Assembly: GCA_964443225.1 (NCBI GenBank)
Contig: CAYUCC010000004.1
Span: 60,066 to 124,065 of the forward strand
DNA length: 64,000 bases
Origin: SSC4 sp964443225
GTDB lineage: Bacteria; Chloroflexota; Anaerolineae; SSC4; Amarolineaceae
Direction: 5' to 3'
Shown here: one piece after another, positions 35,009-44,490 of the stretch
Layout of the letters: every line of letters starts with the position of its first letter
How positions within the stretch are numbered: the stretch's first letter is position 1
Notes under the pieces: generated by a model
Seen by the model: only the letters and a program-made list of their open reading frames with translations
Told to the model about the DNA's origin: nothing
Databases searched by the model: none
Translations under genes and position numbers: made by a program

Positions 35009-38000
35009 TCAAGCGCCTTCGACGCTCAATGCCAGCGCCAGCGCCTGGTCGAGGTTGTGAAGCGCCACGGGGGGGTGTTTCGGGTCCTTGTGGCCCGCCA
35101 AACTGGCCAGGCGGTCGATTGTCTCCTGGCTGGCGGCACCTTGCTGCTGCACGAAGTGATACAGCGTTGCTGCGATCGGGCGCTGGCCCATGGCCCAGGC
35201 GCGGTCAGCCAATCCTGCGACGACTTCCACCAGCAGATTCTCCCCGTGGATTTCCCGCGCCACCTCGGCCGCCTCTCGATACACCGTCAGCGCGGCGTCG
35301 AAGTTGCCGCAAGCTACCGTGACAGCCCCACTCTGCAGCAAAAAACGTGCCAGATCGAGCCGGTTACCGGTTTCCCGGGCCACCTGCAGGGCGCGCTCGA
35401 TGTGATCCTGCGCCGCGGCCAGGTCGCCTGCCTGGACCGCAATCTGGCTGAGCGACAGGGAGAGGTGCGACACGATATACGGCCGGTCAAGTTCCTCGAG
35501 TATGTGGCGACACCGCTGGACGTAGTCCATCGCTTCGGCAAAACGGCCCTGTGCGGCGGTCAGAGTCGCCAGGTGATCGTACGCGCCGGTGAGCAGGTAG
35601 CGGCTGCCTGTCCGCAGAGCCACTTCCAGGGTCCGCATCAGATGAACTTCGGCGACGCTGAAATTACCGCGCAAAAACTCCAGGTAGCCTGCGTTGTCCA
35701 GGGCTGCGCCGATGCCCCAGCCGTGACCGACTTCCTCATAAGCCGCGGCTGCCGCCAGAAACCACGTCACCGAATGTCCCAGGTCCCCCAACCCGTACCA
35801 GGCCGCTCCCAGGTAGAGGCAGGCATGACCCACATCGCGATGTGGCCGCAGCGGCTCCAGCAGGCCCAACGCCTGCCCGGCGTTCTGTTTGGCAGCCTCG
35901 AACTCGCCCAGCCGAAACTGAAAGGCCGCATGCAGCGCCAGCGTGCGGCCCGTGGCACGCGTCAGGCCGGTTTCGTCGCCAAAGGGGTCTTTGGAAGCGG
36001 TCAGCGCGGCGGATTGCAGGACGCGCAGGGCGTCACCCGTGAGCTCGATGCATTCGCTGTAGCGCCCCTGAATGTCGAAGAAGTACAGGAAGCTCTCCAG
36101 AAACTGCTCCAGCGCCCTGATGTCGACCTGCTGGACACTCCATGCCCAGGCCGCACGGACGTTGTCTGCTTCCAGGAGCATCCACTGCAGCGCCTGGCGG
36201 TCCTCCTGGCCGTGAAACTCGTGCTCGTGATGGGCCGTCAATGCAGCGAAGTGCCGCGCGTGGCGATCGTGCGCGGCGCTGGCGAGACCGGGTGTGCCCT
36301 GTACCAGTTTGGCAGCCGCAAACTGCTGCACCAGGGGATGCATGTCGTAACGACCCGTGGCATTCACCTGGAGCCAGGACTGGTTGACCAACGCCTGGAG
36401 GGTGGGCAGATCGGTGCCAGCCACGGCCTGGGCCGCGGGCAGATCGAACCCGCCGCGGCAGACCGAGAGTTGCGCCAGGATGCCACGCGCCACGGCATCG
36501 AGCATCTCCCATGAATAATCGAAGACCGCTGTCATGCTGCGATGGCGCTCAGAAGCATCGTACGCCGTGGTGGACAACAGCGCCAATCCGCCCGCCAGAT
36601 TGGCCGCAATTTGGGCCGGCGTCAGGGTACGGACCCAGGCGGCTGCCAGCTCGATGGCCAGCGGCAGGCCCTCGGTCATCTGGCAGATGTGCACGACATC
36701 CCGTGTGATGTCGGCGGTGAGCGCAAAATCGGACCGCACGCGACGGCCGCGGCGCACGAAGAGCTGCACGGCCGCATAGGTTTTCACGTCGATGGCTGCG
36801 CTGTCGGTGGGATAGCCCAGACCGGACAGATCGTACAGCTGCTCGACGGTCAGGTTCAGCCGCACGCGCGACGTGATGAGCAGCTTCACGTCAGCTGCCT
36901 GCTGAACGATCCGGCTCAGCAGGCCGAGCGCGCTGGCTGAAATCAGGTGCTCGAAGTTGTCGAGCACCAGCAGCAGCTCCTTGCGCCGCAGGAAGTCCAG
37001 CAGCTGCGACTCGGCAGACTCGCTGCCCATCAGACTCAAGCCCAGGGCGTCGGCCAACGTTCTGGGGAGCGCGGCCGGATTGTCTGTCCCGGCAAGTTGG
37101 GCAAACCACACACCATTGAGGAACATGGGCTGGCACACCGCCGCCGCAGCCAGCGCCAGCCGCGTCTTGCCCACACCCCCAGCACCCAGGATCGTCAACA
37201 TCTGCGTGTGCGGTGAAGCCAGCAGGCTGCGCAGCTCGGCCAGCTCTGGTTCTCGACCCACGAGGCCGGTGGAGGGTGTGGGCAGGTTGTGGTGCGGGCC
37301 GCGCATTGCGACGCGAACACGGTCGTACAACGCCGTGGTCTCGACCGAAGGTTCGACGCCGAATTCGTCCTGGAGGATGTGGCGGCAGATTTGATACTGG
37401 GCCAGGGCGGCGCTGCGGCGGCCGGCGCGTGCCAGGGCCAGCATGCGCTGACGATGCGCCTCCTCGCGCCAGGGGTCCATCGCCAGCTGCCGGCCGGCTG
37501 CGTCGCCGGCGCCCTCGTAGTCACCGGTCTCCAGCAGGAGTCCTGCCAGAGAATCCCAACCTTGCAGCGCCAGTTCGCGCAGATGTACGCGCTGGACCAG
37601 GGCCCAATCCTCGAAATCGGGCGCATCGCGTACCGAGATTCCCTCCAAAAACTCTCCCTGGTACAGCGCCAGCGCATGGCGCAGCAGGTCGATGCGTTGC
37701 GCGACCGGTTGGCCTGCGCTGCGCTGCAGACCATCCTGCAGCGCGTCGACATCCAGGAAGGAGGGTGCTGCGACATCGAAGGCGACGGTGTCACGGGTGA
37801 TGATGAGGTAGGGATCGAACAGCTTTCGCAGGTTGGTGAGCGCTTGGCGGAGATTGTTGGCCGCGGCGGTGTCTGGCATCTCGCCCCATAACAATCCGGC
37901 CAGTGCGTCGCGCTGGTGCGACCGGCGGGTGACCGCCAGGTAAGCCAGTAACGCAGACACCTTGCCGGAGATGAACTGGGTCACGTTTGCGTCGTCATGC

Positions 38001-38044
38001 CGGACCTGCAGGCCACCCAGCAGACGAATTTCCAACTTCGCCAC
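35009..38044 (-). CDS. BTAD-domain transcriptional regulator with ATPase and TPR region (second copy)
   Basis: A 1011-residue regulator with the same order as the gene at 243-3116: winged helix (KLEIRLLGGLQV, about 3-95), BTAD (about 100-240), ATPase with Walker A GAGGVGKT near 286 and LLVLDNFE Walker B, then long TPR-like helices. GTG 38044 is chosen because GGAG lies 9 bp before it and MAKLEIRLLG is the family's usual start; a TTG at 38059 is the longer option. It is a diverged paralogue, not a recent duplicate. A divergent small-gene cluster starts at 38281, a possible target. Confidence 0.85.
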   Translation of the reverse strand: MAKLEIRLLGGLQVRHDDANVTQFISGKVSALLAYLAVTRRSHQRDALAGLLWGEMPDTAAANNLRQALTNLRKLFDPYLIITRDTVAFDVAAPSFLDVDALQDGLQRSAGQPVAQRIDLLRHALALYQGEFLEGISVRDAPDFEDWALVQRVHLRELALQGWDSLAGLLLETGDYEGAGDAAGRQLAMDPWREEAHRQRMLALARAGRRSAALAQYQICRHILQDEFGVEPSVETTALYDRVRVAMRGPHHNLPTPSTGLVGREPELAELRSLLASPHTQMLTILGAGGVGKTRLALAAAAVCQPMFLNGVWFAQLAGTDNPAALPRTLADALGLSLMGSESAESQLLDFLRRKELLLVLDNFEHLISASALGLLSRIVQQAADVKLLITSRVRLNLTVEQLYDLSGLGYPTDSAAIDVKTYAAVQLFVRRGRRVRSDFALTADITRDVVHICQMTEGLPLAIELAAAWVRTLTPAQIAANLAGGLALLSTTAYDASERHRSMTAVFDYSWEMLDAVARGILAQLSVCRGGFDLPAAQAVAGTDLPTLQALVNQSWLQVNATGRYDMHPLVQQFAAAKLVQGTPGLASAAHDRHARHFAALTAHHEHEFHGQEDRQALQWMLLEADNVRAAWAWSVQQVDIRALEQFLESFLYFFDIQGRYSECIELTGDALRVLQSAALTASKDPFGDETGLTRATGRTLALHAAFQFRLGEFEAAKQNAGQALGLLEPLRPHRDVGHACLYLGAAWYGLGDLGHSVTWFLAAAAAYEEVGHGWGIGAALDNAGYLEFLRGNFSVAEVHLMRTLEVALRTGSRYLLTGAYDHLATLTAAQGRFAEAMDYVQRCRHILEELDRPYIVSHLSLSLSQIAVQAGDLAAAQDHIERALQVARETGNRLDLARFLLQSGAVTVACGNFDAALTVYREAAEVAREIHGENLLVEVVAGLADRAWAMGQRPIAATLYHFVQQQGAASQETIDRLASLAGHKDPKHPPVALHNLDQALALALSVEGA

Positions 38045-38245
38045 AGCTGCCAGCTCCAATAAACGATCTCTAAACGATGATGCGGTACTATCGACTCAGT
38101 GAAATCGGTGCACAACCAGCGAGAAAGTTGATCCTGTTGGGTTCCAGCTTGTCCGGCTTGGGATGTAGGCTCTCAATCGAGGGCGACGGCAGTGCTCAGA
38201 CACCTGGCGTTTTGGGTCGCAACGCTCGATGCGGTACGCAGCGCC

Positions 38246-38275
38246 AGTATAGCACAATCGTTAGCGAATACACAA
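38246..38275 (-). promoter_or_regulatory. Possible promoter for the BTAD regulator
   Basis: On the - strand: TTGTGT (38275-38270), an 18-bp spacer and TATACT (38251-38246). The leader to the GTG at 38044 would be about 195 nt, in which no other gene is seen. Confidence 0.4.
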
Positions 38276-38280
38276 GACAT

Positions 38281-38502
38281 ATGCCATCAAACACCGACGC
38301 GCCACGGCGCCACCATTTTTTCATCCTGGGTTTGCAGAGTCAGCCGGGCAGGTCACCGACCGGGCCAACCTCATGGCGCATCAGCCTGGAAGACACGTAC
38401 ACGACAGAGCGCAGCGGCTTTACGTCCGTTGCCGATCTCGCTGAGTTTTTGGCCGCGTGGATGGCGCAGCGGATGGATGATGACCAGGCGCCGCTGCGCT
38501 GA
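38281..38502 (+). CDS. Small protein of unknown function beside an NHLP-type gene
   Basis: A 73-residue soluble protein: HHFFILGLQSQ, then SWRISLEDTYTTERSGF and LAEFLAAWMAQR. This resembles small proteins whose pattern is a short strand, W-R-x-S-L-E-D/x-P, then a helix. The name is unknown to me. The ribosome-binding site is weak; the longer frame from 38077 has poor codon character. It ends 54 bp before the NHLP-type gene and is probably cotranscribed. Confidence 0.6.
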   Translation: MPSNTDAPRRHHFFILGLQSQPGRSPTGPTSWRISLEDTYTTERSGFTSVADLAEFLAAWMAQRMDDDQAPLR

Positions 38503-38556
38503 AGTAGTTCATAGACCCTGGTAAATTCATAACACGACCGTAAAGGAGATCTCACC

Positions 38557-38745
38557 ATGCCCATGACCATCAACCGCTCCAGCAAGAACGTCAATGAGGT
38601 TCTCACCCGTGCCGCCAGCGATGCGTCTTTCCGCACGCTGCTCCTCAGCAATCCCAGCGCGGCGCTGGCCAATTACAGCCTGACCAATGAGGAACGCGCC
38701 GCGCTATCGGACCCTCAGGCGGTCCGCGCCGCTCTCCAGGGTTGA
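38557..38745 (+). CDS. Os1348-type NHLP-clan small protein
   Basis: A 62-residue protein. The core VLTRAASDASFRTLLLSNPSAALANY and SLTNEERAAL is the pattern of nitrile-hydratase-leader-like (NHLP) peptides, used as leaders of ribosomal peptide products or as stand-alone small proteins. There is no Gly-Gly-like site followed by a Cys/Ser/Thr-rich core: it ends QAVRAALQG. No maturation enzyme or exporter is nearby. AAAGGAGA 8 bp upstream gives a strong start. A leader that serves elsewhere, or a regulatory protein, is possible. Confidence 0.7.
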   Translation: MPMTINRSSKNVNEVLTRAASDASFRTLLLSNPSAALANYSLTNEERAALSDPQAVRAALQG

Positions 38746-38761
38746 TCGTCAGGAAAAGACA

Positions 38762-40453
38762 ATGCTCTATTCGCTTGCTCAAGTCCTTGCCAAACGGTCA
38801 CCGCTGATCACGATCCGCCACGATGCGCCGATGCTCGATGCGTTTCGTTTGCTGATGGAACGGCGGCTGGGACAACTGCCGGTCGTAGACGAGGCAGGTC
38901 TGCTGCGCGGCGTCATCTCGCAGCAGACCCTGCTCGGCACCTACCACATGACCGCAGGCAAAGTCTCACTGCTCGACCTGTCCGTTGTCGATGCGATGGA
39001 ACCGGCGCATACCCTCAGCTTGCAGGATGATCTGCTCACCGCGGTGGACAACCTGCGCCAGCGCGGCGTCTATGCGGTGATTGTCGTGCAGGACGAGGTG
39101 CCGGTGGGCATTCTCACCGGTAAGGACATGTCGGTGCTCTTTCACAACCTGTTCGAGGGCATTCTGCTCGTCGAGCGGATCGAGCGCCAGTTCGACACCG
39201 CCATTCGTACGGCCTTTCCCACCGACGAGGCCTATGCTCAGGCTTTGATTGGCGCCTTCGGCGCCGAAAAGGACGATCCAGCCAAACCGCGGCACGGCCT
39301 GCACGGGCTGGACCTGAGCGACACAGTTTTTTTGATACGCGATGATAACAACTGGCCGGCATTTGCGCCGATCTTCGGAAACCGTGACTATTTCCGCGTG
39401 CTCATGGATCGCGTGCGCGCCATCCGCAACGAGATGGTTCACTTCGACGGTCAGACCGACGTGCTGGAGATGGACACACTGCGCCGCGCGACAGGCTGGA
39501 TGGAGAACCGGTTGGCGCTGGCGGTACTTGGCACCGCGGAGCCTGCGCAGCCCGCAAAGCATGTGCAAACCCTGGGACGGATCATCAGCGGCCGCCAGCC
39601 ATTGGTCAGTACGCAGCCCGAGACGCCGCTGCGCGATGCGTTGTCTGTCATGATCGAAAACCGCTTTGGTCAGCTGCCGGTGGTGGACGAACACGGCTGT
39701 CTGCTGGGCATGTGCTCGCAGCAGGCGATTTTGCGCACCTACTACCACACCGATGGCCAGGTTGATTTGCTCGATCTGCCGGTGCAGCACTGCATGGAGC
39801 CGGCGGCTGTGCTCTACCCGGAGGATGATCTGTTCAAGGCCGCCAACCTCCTCGCCCAGCCCGGCATCTACGCGCCGGTCGTGGTCGAAGGCGATAAGCC
39901 CACCACAATCCTGACCGGCAAAGACATGACCCATTTTTTTCGCTCGTTGTTCGAGGGGGTGATTCTGGTCGAACGGATCGAGACCCGCCTGACCGAGTTC
40001 ATGAGGACGGCGTTTCCCGAGCCGGCAGTGCTCAATGAAGCGGCCAAACGCGCCTTCGGCCCGGGCCCAAAGGACCCCCAATATGCCGCGCGTCATCCGG
40101 ACCGCTTTACATTTGGCGACCTGATGCTGTTCATGTGCGACAACGATGTCTGGCCCGCGTTCGAGGCGGTTCTCGGTTCGCGTGAGGTGTTCATGCAGCT
40201 GATGGACCGGACACGCCGCGTGCGCAACGCACTCATGCACTTCCGCGGCAATCTCAGTTTCTCCGAGCAGGATGCACTGCGTAAAGCGTACCTGTGGCTG
40301 AGCCAACGGCCCACGCCATCACCCGCGCCGCCCTTGCCACCCTTCGAAGACTATGGCTCGGCCACAACGACCGGTAACAACCCCTACGTCAAGGTCATGG
40401 CCCGCAAACCGCGCACGCTGCCCGCGGGAGACACGGCCGAGAACGGCGTTTGA
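38762..40453 (+). CDS. Tandem-duplicated CBS plus HEPN-like protein
   Basis: A 563-residue protein made of two homologous halves. Each has a CBS pair (GQLPVVDEAGLLRGVISQQ and GQLPVVDEHGCLLGMCSQQ; VGILTGKDMS and TTILTGKDMT) followed by a helical domain ending in R-N-x3-H: RNEMVH at 222-227 and RNALMH at 488-493. That is the Rx4-6H active-site motif of HEPN ribonucleases, here of the Swt1-like kind. CBS pairs bind adenine nucleotides, so nucleotide-gated RNA cleavage or binding is an inference. The second-half domain before the HEPN includes FMCDNDVWPAF, matching FLIRDDNNWPAF. It starts 16 bp after the NHLP-type gene. Confidence 0.75.
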   Translation: MLYSLAQVLAKRSPLITIRHDAPMLDAFRLLMERRLGQLPVVDEAGLLRGVISQQTLLGTYHMTAGKVSLLDLSVVDAMEPAHTLSLQDDLLTAVDNLRQRGVYAVIVVQDEVPVGILTGKDMSVLFHNLFEGILLVERIERQFDTAIRTAFPTDEAYAQALIGAFGAEKDDPAKPRHGLHGLDLSDTVFLIRDDNNWPAFAPIFGNRDYFRVLMDRVRAIRNEMVHFDGQTDVLEMDTLRRATGWMENRLALAVLGTAEPAQPAKHVQTLGRIISGRQPLVSTQPETPLRDALSVMIENRFGQLPVVDEHGCLLGMCSQQAILRTYYHTDGQVDLLDLPVQHCMEPAAVLYPEDDLFKAANLLAQPGIYAPVVVEGDKPTTILTGKDMTHFFRSLFEGVILVERIETRLTEFMRTAFPEPAVLNEAAKRAFGPGPKDPQYAARHPDRFTFGDLMLFMCDNDVWPAFEAVLGSREVFMQLMDRTRRVRNALMHFRGNLSFSEQDALRKAYLWLSQRPTPSPAPPLPPFEDYGSATTTGNNPYVKVMARKPRTLPAGDTAENGV

Positions 40454-40471
40454 TACGCACAATGAGAGTTG

Positions 40472-40518
40472 CTCCGAAAACCCTGAAATCACTGAGGCTC
40501 ACAGGCGGATTTTCGGAG
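40472..40518 (+). terminator. Inverted repeat after the CBS-HEPN gene
   Basis: Arms 40472-40483 and 40507-40518 match at 11 of 12 positions, with a 23-nt spacer. It lies 19 bp after the stop codon, suitable for transcript end or processing, but lacks a T-run. Confidence 0.4.
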
Positions 40519-40576
40519 TGGCGCCAAACGACAGGTTAGAATACAGTCCGCAGTTCAACACGAAGGAGGACGATCG

Positions 40577-41527
40577 ATGGAATCTTCGAGTTGTTGTGTT
40601 TGCCACAAACCGCTGGGTAACGACGCCCCACACCTGGGCAACCGCGCCTATTGTGAAGAGCACTGGGCAAAGTTGAGCCACACGCGGGGCAGTTCCTGGC
40701 GCTCCAGCGTCATCTACGTGGTGGCTGTCGCACTCTTTGCCCTGGGTGCGGCGCTCGTGCTGCCCGCGCTGCAGCCATCGCTGAGCGATACTGGCCTGTT
40801 ACTGGCTGGCGTTGCCCTGGCCCTGGTGCCGGCCGTCCTGTGGCTGGCCTTCTTTTACGTCCAGGACCGCCTGGAGCCAGAGCCGAAGGGTTACGTGCTC
40901 GCTGTGTTCACCTTGGGGGCGCTGCTCGCTGCTGCCATCGGTATCCCTGTCGTGCGCAACCTGTTCAACGTGCAGGATTGGCTCGGGAAGAGCTTGCTCG
41001 TGGATCTGCTGGGTTCGATCCTCATTGTGGGTTTTGTCCAGGAGTTTCTCAAATATGCGGCTGTGCGCTACAGTGTCTTCAACCTGCCCGAATTCGATGA
41101 GCGACTCGACGGCGTGCTCTACGGCACGGCGGCCGGTCTCGGCTTCGCCACCGCACTCAACATCCATTATGTGGTAAGCAACGACGGCGTAAACCTGGGC
41201 ATGGCCGCCATCCAGGTGACCGTGACCGCGCTGGCGCAGGCGAGCTTTGCCGGCATCACCGGCTACTTCCTGGGCCGCGCCAAGTTCGAGGAGGAACCGG
41301 TGTGGTGGTTGGCCGCCGGATTGACGTTAGCCGCGACGCTCAACGGTGTCTTCCACGTCCTGCTGGGTAATCTCGTGCGCAGTGGATCGGCGCTGTCCGG
41401 CCAGACAATCAACCCGTGGCTGGGTCTGGTGCTGGCTACCGTGCTGGCTGCCGCCAGCCTGGCCGTGATCCTCGGCCTCATGCGTCGTGCCAGCCGGTTG
41501 ACCCTGGCGGGCGCCGATGTGGCGTGA
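40577..41527 (+). CDS. PrsW-family intramembrane protease-like protein with N-terminal zinc-binding segment
   Basis: A 316-residue membrane protein. The first 30 residues have CxxC (CCVCHKPL) and C/H residues (YCEEHW), a likely zinc ribbon. Eight or so helices follow. PrsW-type motifs are EPEPKGYVLAVF, FVQEFLKYAAVRY, FDERLDGVLYGTAAGLGFA and the histidines in NIHYV and VFHVLLGN; these hold the presumed metal or catalytic residues. AAGGAGGA precedes the ATG. PrsW proteases cut anti-sigma factors in some bacteria; no sigma factor is near, so the target is unknown. Confidence 0.82.
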   Translation: MESSSCCVCHKPLGNDAPHLGNRAYCEEHWAKLSHTRGSSWRSSVIYVVAVALFALGAALVLPALQPSLSDTGLLLAGVALALVPAVLWLAFFYVQDRLEPEPKGYVLAVFTLGALLAAAIGIPVVRNLFNVQDWLGKSLLVDLLGSILIVGFVQEFLKYAAVRYSVFNLPEFDERLDGVLYGTAAGLGFATALNIHYVVSNDGVNLGMAAIQVTVTALAQASFAGITGYFLGRAKFEEEPVWWLAAGLTLAATLNGVFHVLLGNLVRSGSALSGQTINPWLGLVLATVLAAASLAVILGLMRRASRLTLAGADVA

Positions 41528-41530
41528 GGC

Positions 41531-41575
41531 GTAATGCGTAAGCGGCCCCATCAGACGGCTGCCCTTACGCATTAC
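41531..41575 (+). terminator. 12-bp perfect inverted repeat after the PrsW-like gene
   Basis: Arms 41531-41542 and 41564-41575 pair perfectly around 21 nt, 4 bp after the stop codon. Probably a transcript-end or attenuation hairpin before the next gene. Confidence 0.5.
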
Positions 41576-41613
41576 CCGTCACACACGACACCTTCATCAA
41601 GGAGTGTTTCCAC

Positions 41614-42210
41614 ATGACACAATCACTCACCCCCCCACGTCGCGATCGTTGGGCCGATTGGGCCGTGATCGGTGTGCTGGTGCTGGCGTTGCTTTTGGGC
41701 AGCGCGGTCGTTGCGTTGGCCGATCGACAGACCAATGTGTACACCAACGATGCGGCCGGCCTGACCGTCTCCTATCCGCAGGGCTGGCTGGTGAAACCGG
41801 CCGAGTTTCTGGCTTTTCAGGCTGTGGACCCCAACGCTGGCGAGTTCAAGACCACCTACCAGGTTCAGACTGTGCCCGTCGTTGCCGGCGAACCGGTGAC
41901 GTCTACGCTTGCCGCAGCGCTCAACAGTCTGTCTATCGGCCGCGCCCAGGGGCAGACTGCCTACCGTCTCTTCGATCTTGTGGAGGGGCAGCCGATGGAT
42001 GGCCAGCCGACGATGGAAGCGACCTATGCCTACGTGCTCGCAAGCAACGATATGTTCAGCCAGCGCATGCCGGTGGTCGTTCAGGGATTGGACATTGCCG
42101 CGAACAAAGGCGACCAGGCCGTGATCTTCAGCCTGCTGGCCAGCAAGGACGCCTTTGCCGCGGCCGAGCAGGATTTCCGCCGCTTCGTTGCCGCGGCGGA
42201 GCTTCGTTGA
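41614..42210 (+). CDS. Membrane-anchored extracytoplasmic protein of unknown function
   Basis: A 198-residue protein with an N-terminal membrane anchor (about 16-36) and an exported domain. NDAAGLTVSYPQGWLV is the opening typical of PsbP/DUF1795-like domains. AAGGAGTG sets the ATG. It ends 16 bp before the HtrA-like protease gene, so the two are likely one operon, and it may be a partner or substrate of the protease. Confidence 0.7.
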   Translation: MTQSLTPPRRDRWADWAVIGVLVLALLLGSAVVALADRQTNVYTNDAAGLTVSYPQGWLVKPAEFLAFQAVDPNAGEFKTTYQVQTVPVVAGEPVTSTLAAALNSLSIGRAQGQTAYRLFDLVEGQPMDGQPTMEATYAYVLASNDMFSQRMPVVVQGLDIAANKGDQAVIFSLLASKDAFAAAEQDFRRFVAAAELR

Positions 42211-42226
42211 CCGGAGGATGGATACC

Positions 42227-44488
42227 ATGAAACTTACACCTCGCACCGTGCGTTTGCTGAGCCTTTCGCTGCTCCTGATTCTGCTGTTGACCAGCCTGGT
42301 ACCCACCGCGCTGGCAGACCTCGACAAGCCCGGCCGTCTCAAGACCATGTCAGGTGTGGTCCAGGTGTGGTGGATCATCGAAACGCCGCAGGGCTTGCGT
42401 GGCGCCGGCGCTGGCTCCGGTACCATCATCTCGCCTGATGGGCTGATCCTGACCAACCATCACGTGGCTGTCCCTGATGTTGCCGAGGTCAAGCACCTGG
42501 GCATCGCCTTGACGACGCGTACCGACCGGGCACCCCAGCCCGCCTACATTGCCACCGTGGTCGCCGACGATCCTTATCTGGACCTGTCAGTGCTGCGCGT
42601 TTCTCATGACCTGAACATGCGACCGATCCAAACGGCCGATCTGAACCTGCCGTTCGTTTCCCTGGGTGAGTCGGACACTCTGGACGTCGGAGACGAGCTG
42701 AACATCTTCGGCTATCCGAGTATTGGCGGCGACACGATCACCTTTACGCGCGGTGTGGTCAGCGGGTTTACTCAAGATGCATCTATCCGCGGCCGCGCGT
42801 GGATCAAAACCGATACCACCATCGCTGGCGGCAACAGCGGTGGCACGGCGGTGGACGAAAATGGCAGGTTGGTGGGGGTGCCCACGGAGATGGGCGCAGG
42901 GGATGCCGAGAGTTACGTCGATTGCCGGAACCTGGTCGACACCAATCACGATGGCCGGACCGACGAAAACGACACATGTGTACCGGGGGGCGGTTTCATC
43001 AACGCGCTGCGGCCGGTGAGCCTGGCGGCGCCCTTGATCCAGGCGGCCCAGCAAGGACTGACTTACCAGGGCCGCGGCAGCCAGCCCACCAATGCACCAG
43101 CCACCGGCCAGCCGCGGTTGTACAACCTGCAGTTCTCGACCGGCGTGACCGAGTCCGATCAGCCATCCAGCCTGATCACGAGCCTGCCCTCCGGCAGCCG
43201 CAGCCTCTACCTCTTTTTCGACTACGAAAACATGGTGGATGGCACACCCTGGGAGCTGCGTGTGCAGTTCAACGGCGAGGACATGCCGGATGCCGGCTTT
43301 GCCTCGACGCCGTGGGGTGGCGGCTCGGCCGGCAACTGGTGGGTGGGCTGGAGCGACGCCGAATTCCAGGACGGTACCTACCGGATGGGCCTGGTGGTCG
43401 ATGGCCGCGAGGTTGCCGACACAGAGATCCAGGTTGGCGGGCGCACGCAGCGTACCCCCTCCTTTGCCAACATCGTCTTCAGCCAGGAGAAAACAGCCCA
43501 GGATGAGCCGGTCAATCCCGGCCGGCTGTTCCCCAGCGACGCCACGCGGCTGTATGCGTTTTTCGAGTACGCCAACATGGCACCCGGAACCGAATGGACA
43601 CGAACCTGGTACTTGAATGACGAGGTCGCCGCAACGACCACTGCGCCCTGGAATGAAGGTGCCAGTGGGCGCACCATGATGGAGCTGACCAGTGACGATG
43701 GCCTGCCGGCGGGCAATTGGCGCCTTGAATTGTCCATCCAGGATAAACCGGCGGCCAGGGCCGATTTTACCGTCACCGGCCAGGGCAGCGATGGCCCGGT
43801 GTTCCAGCCGTTTGTCTGGTCCGACGACGTCAACCATGACACCGGGAAGCCGAACACCGTCGGCACGAGTTTCCCCGCTGGCAGCCGCGCGATCTACGTC
43901 TTCTCGGACTACCAGGGCATGACCGACGGGCTGCGAGCGATCAGCCGCGTGTTTCTGAACGGCCAGATGGTGATCGAGTCGCCCTTCGAGTGGTCGAATG
44001 AGTTCTACGGCGGCGCATCGGGCACCTGGTTCAACGCCATTCACGCCAACGGCGGCACGCTGCCCGACGGTGAATACACCCAGGAGCTGGAGGTTGCGGG
44101 CCAGGTGGTGCAGCGCGGGTCCGCCGTGGTCGGCAGCGGCGCCGGGCCGGCACCTACGCCGGCGCCGACCCAACCGGCTGACGGTGTACAAATCCAGGGC
44201 GTGATCAGCGACGCCGACACCGGCCGGCCCATCGGCGGTGCGTTCTTTGCCGTGCTAAAGCCAGGTATCAAGGTTGATGCCTTCCAATGGACCGACGACG
44301 AAGTGTACACCCTGGCCGAGGCCGACCGGCAGGGCGCATACCGCCTGCCCGCGCTGCTCGAACGCGACCAGTGTTACTCCATCATTATCGGTGCCGAGGG
44401 CTACTGGCCGCACACCGAGGATGACGTGTGCATTGGTCCCAAGGTGCCAGAGCAGGTCGACCTCCCGATCCAGCTGCAGAAGCGTTGA
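42227..44488 (+). CDS. Secreted HtrA-like serine protease with long C-terminal Ig-like region
   Basis: A 753-residue exported protein with signal peptide (1-30). The trypsin-like domain (about 40-285) has the triad His79 (TNHHVAV), Asp119 (YLDLSVL) and Ser204 (GGNSGGTAV). An EF-hand-like loop (DTNHDGRTDEND) lies near 245. No PDZ domain follows; instead there are three similar repeats of about 115 residues, each with a phrase like SGSRSLYLFFDYENM, DATRLYAFFEYANM or AGSRAIYVFSDYQGM, then a Pro-rich link and a carboxypeptidase-regulatory-like domain (PIGGAFFAVLKPG). GGAGG at 42213-42217 fixes the start. Likely extracellular or surface proteolysis. Confidence 0.85.
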   Translation: MKLTPRTVRLLSLSLLLILLLTSLVPTALADLDKPGRLKTMSGVVQVWWIIETPQGLRGAGAGSGTIISPDGLILTNHHVAVPDVAEVKHLGIALTTRTDRAPQPAYIATVVADDPYLDLSVLRVSHDLNMRPIQTADLNLPFVSLGESDTLDVGDELNIFGYPSIGGDTITFTRGVVSGFTQDASIRGRAWIKTDTTIAGGNSGGTAVDENGRLVGVPTEMGAGDAESYVDCRNLVDTNHDGRTDENDTCVPGGGFINALRPVSLAAPLIQAAQQGLTYQGRGSQPTNAPATGQPRLYNLQFSTGVTESDQPSSLITSLPSGSRSLYLFFDYENMVDGTPWELRVQFNGEDMPDAGFASTPWGGGSAGNWWVGWSDAEFQDGTYRMGLVVDGREVADTEIQVGGRTQRTPSFANIVFSQEKTAQDEPVNPGRLFPSDATRLYAFFEYANMAPGTEWTRTWYLNDEVAATTTAPWNEGASGRTMMELTSDDGLPAGNWRLELSIQDKPAARADFTVTGQGSDGPVFQPFVWSDDVNHDTGKPNTVGTSFPAGSRAIYVFSDYQGMTDGLRAISRVFLNGQMVIESPFEWSNEFYGGASGTWFNAIHANGGTLPDGEYTQELEVAGQVVQRGSAVVGSGAGPAPTPAPTQPADGVQIQGVISDADTGRPIGGAFFAVLKPGIKVDAFQWTDDEVYTLAEADRQGAYRLPALLERDQCYSIIIGAEGYWPHTEDDVCIGPKVPEQVDLPIQLQKR

Positions 44489-44490
44489 CA

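Noticed and set aside
34910..36514. A 534-codon + strand frame
   Set aside because: It runs opposite the second BTAD regulator, which has clear domains, and has no motif.
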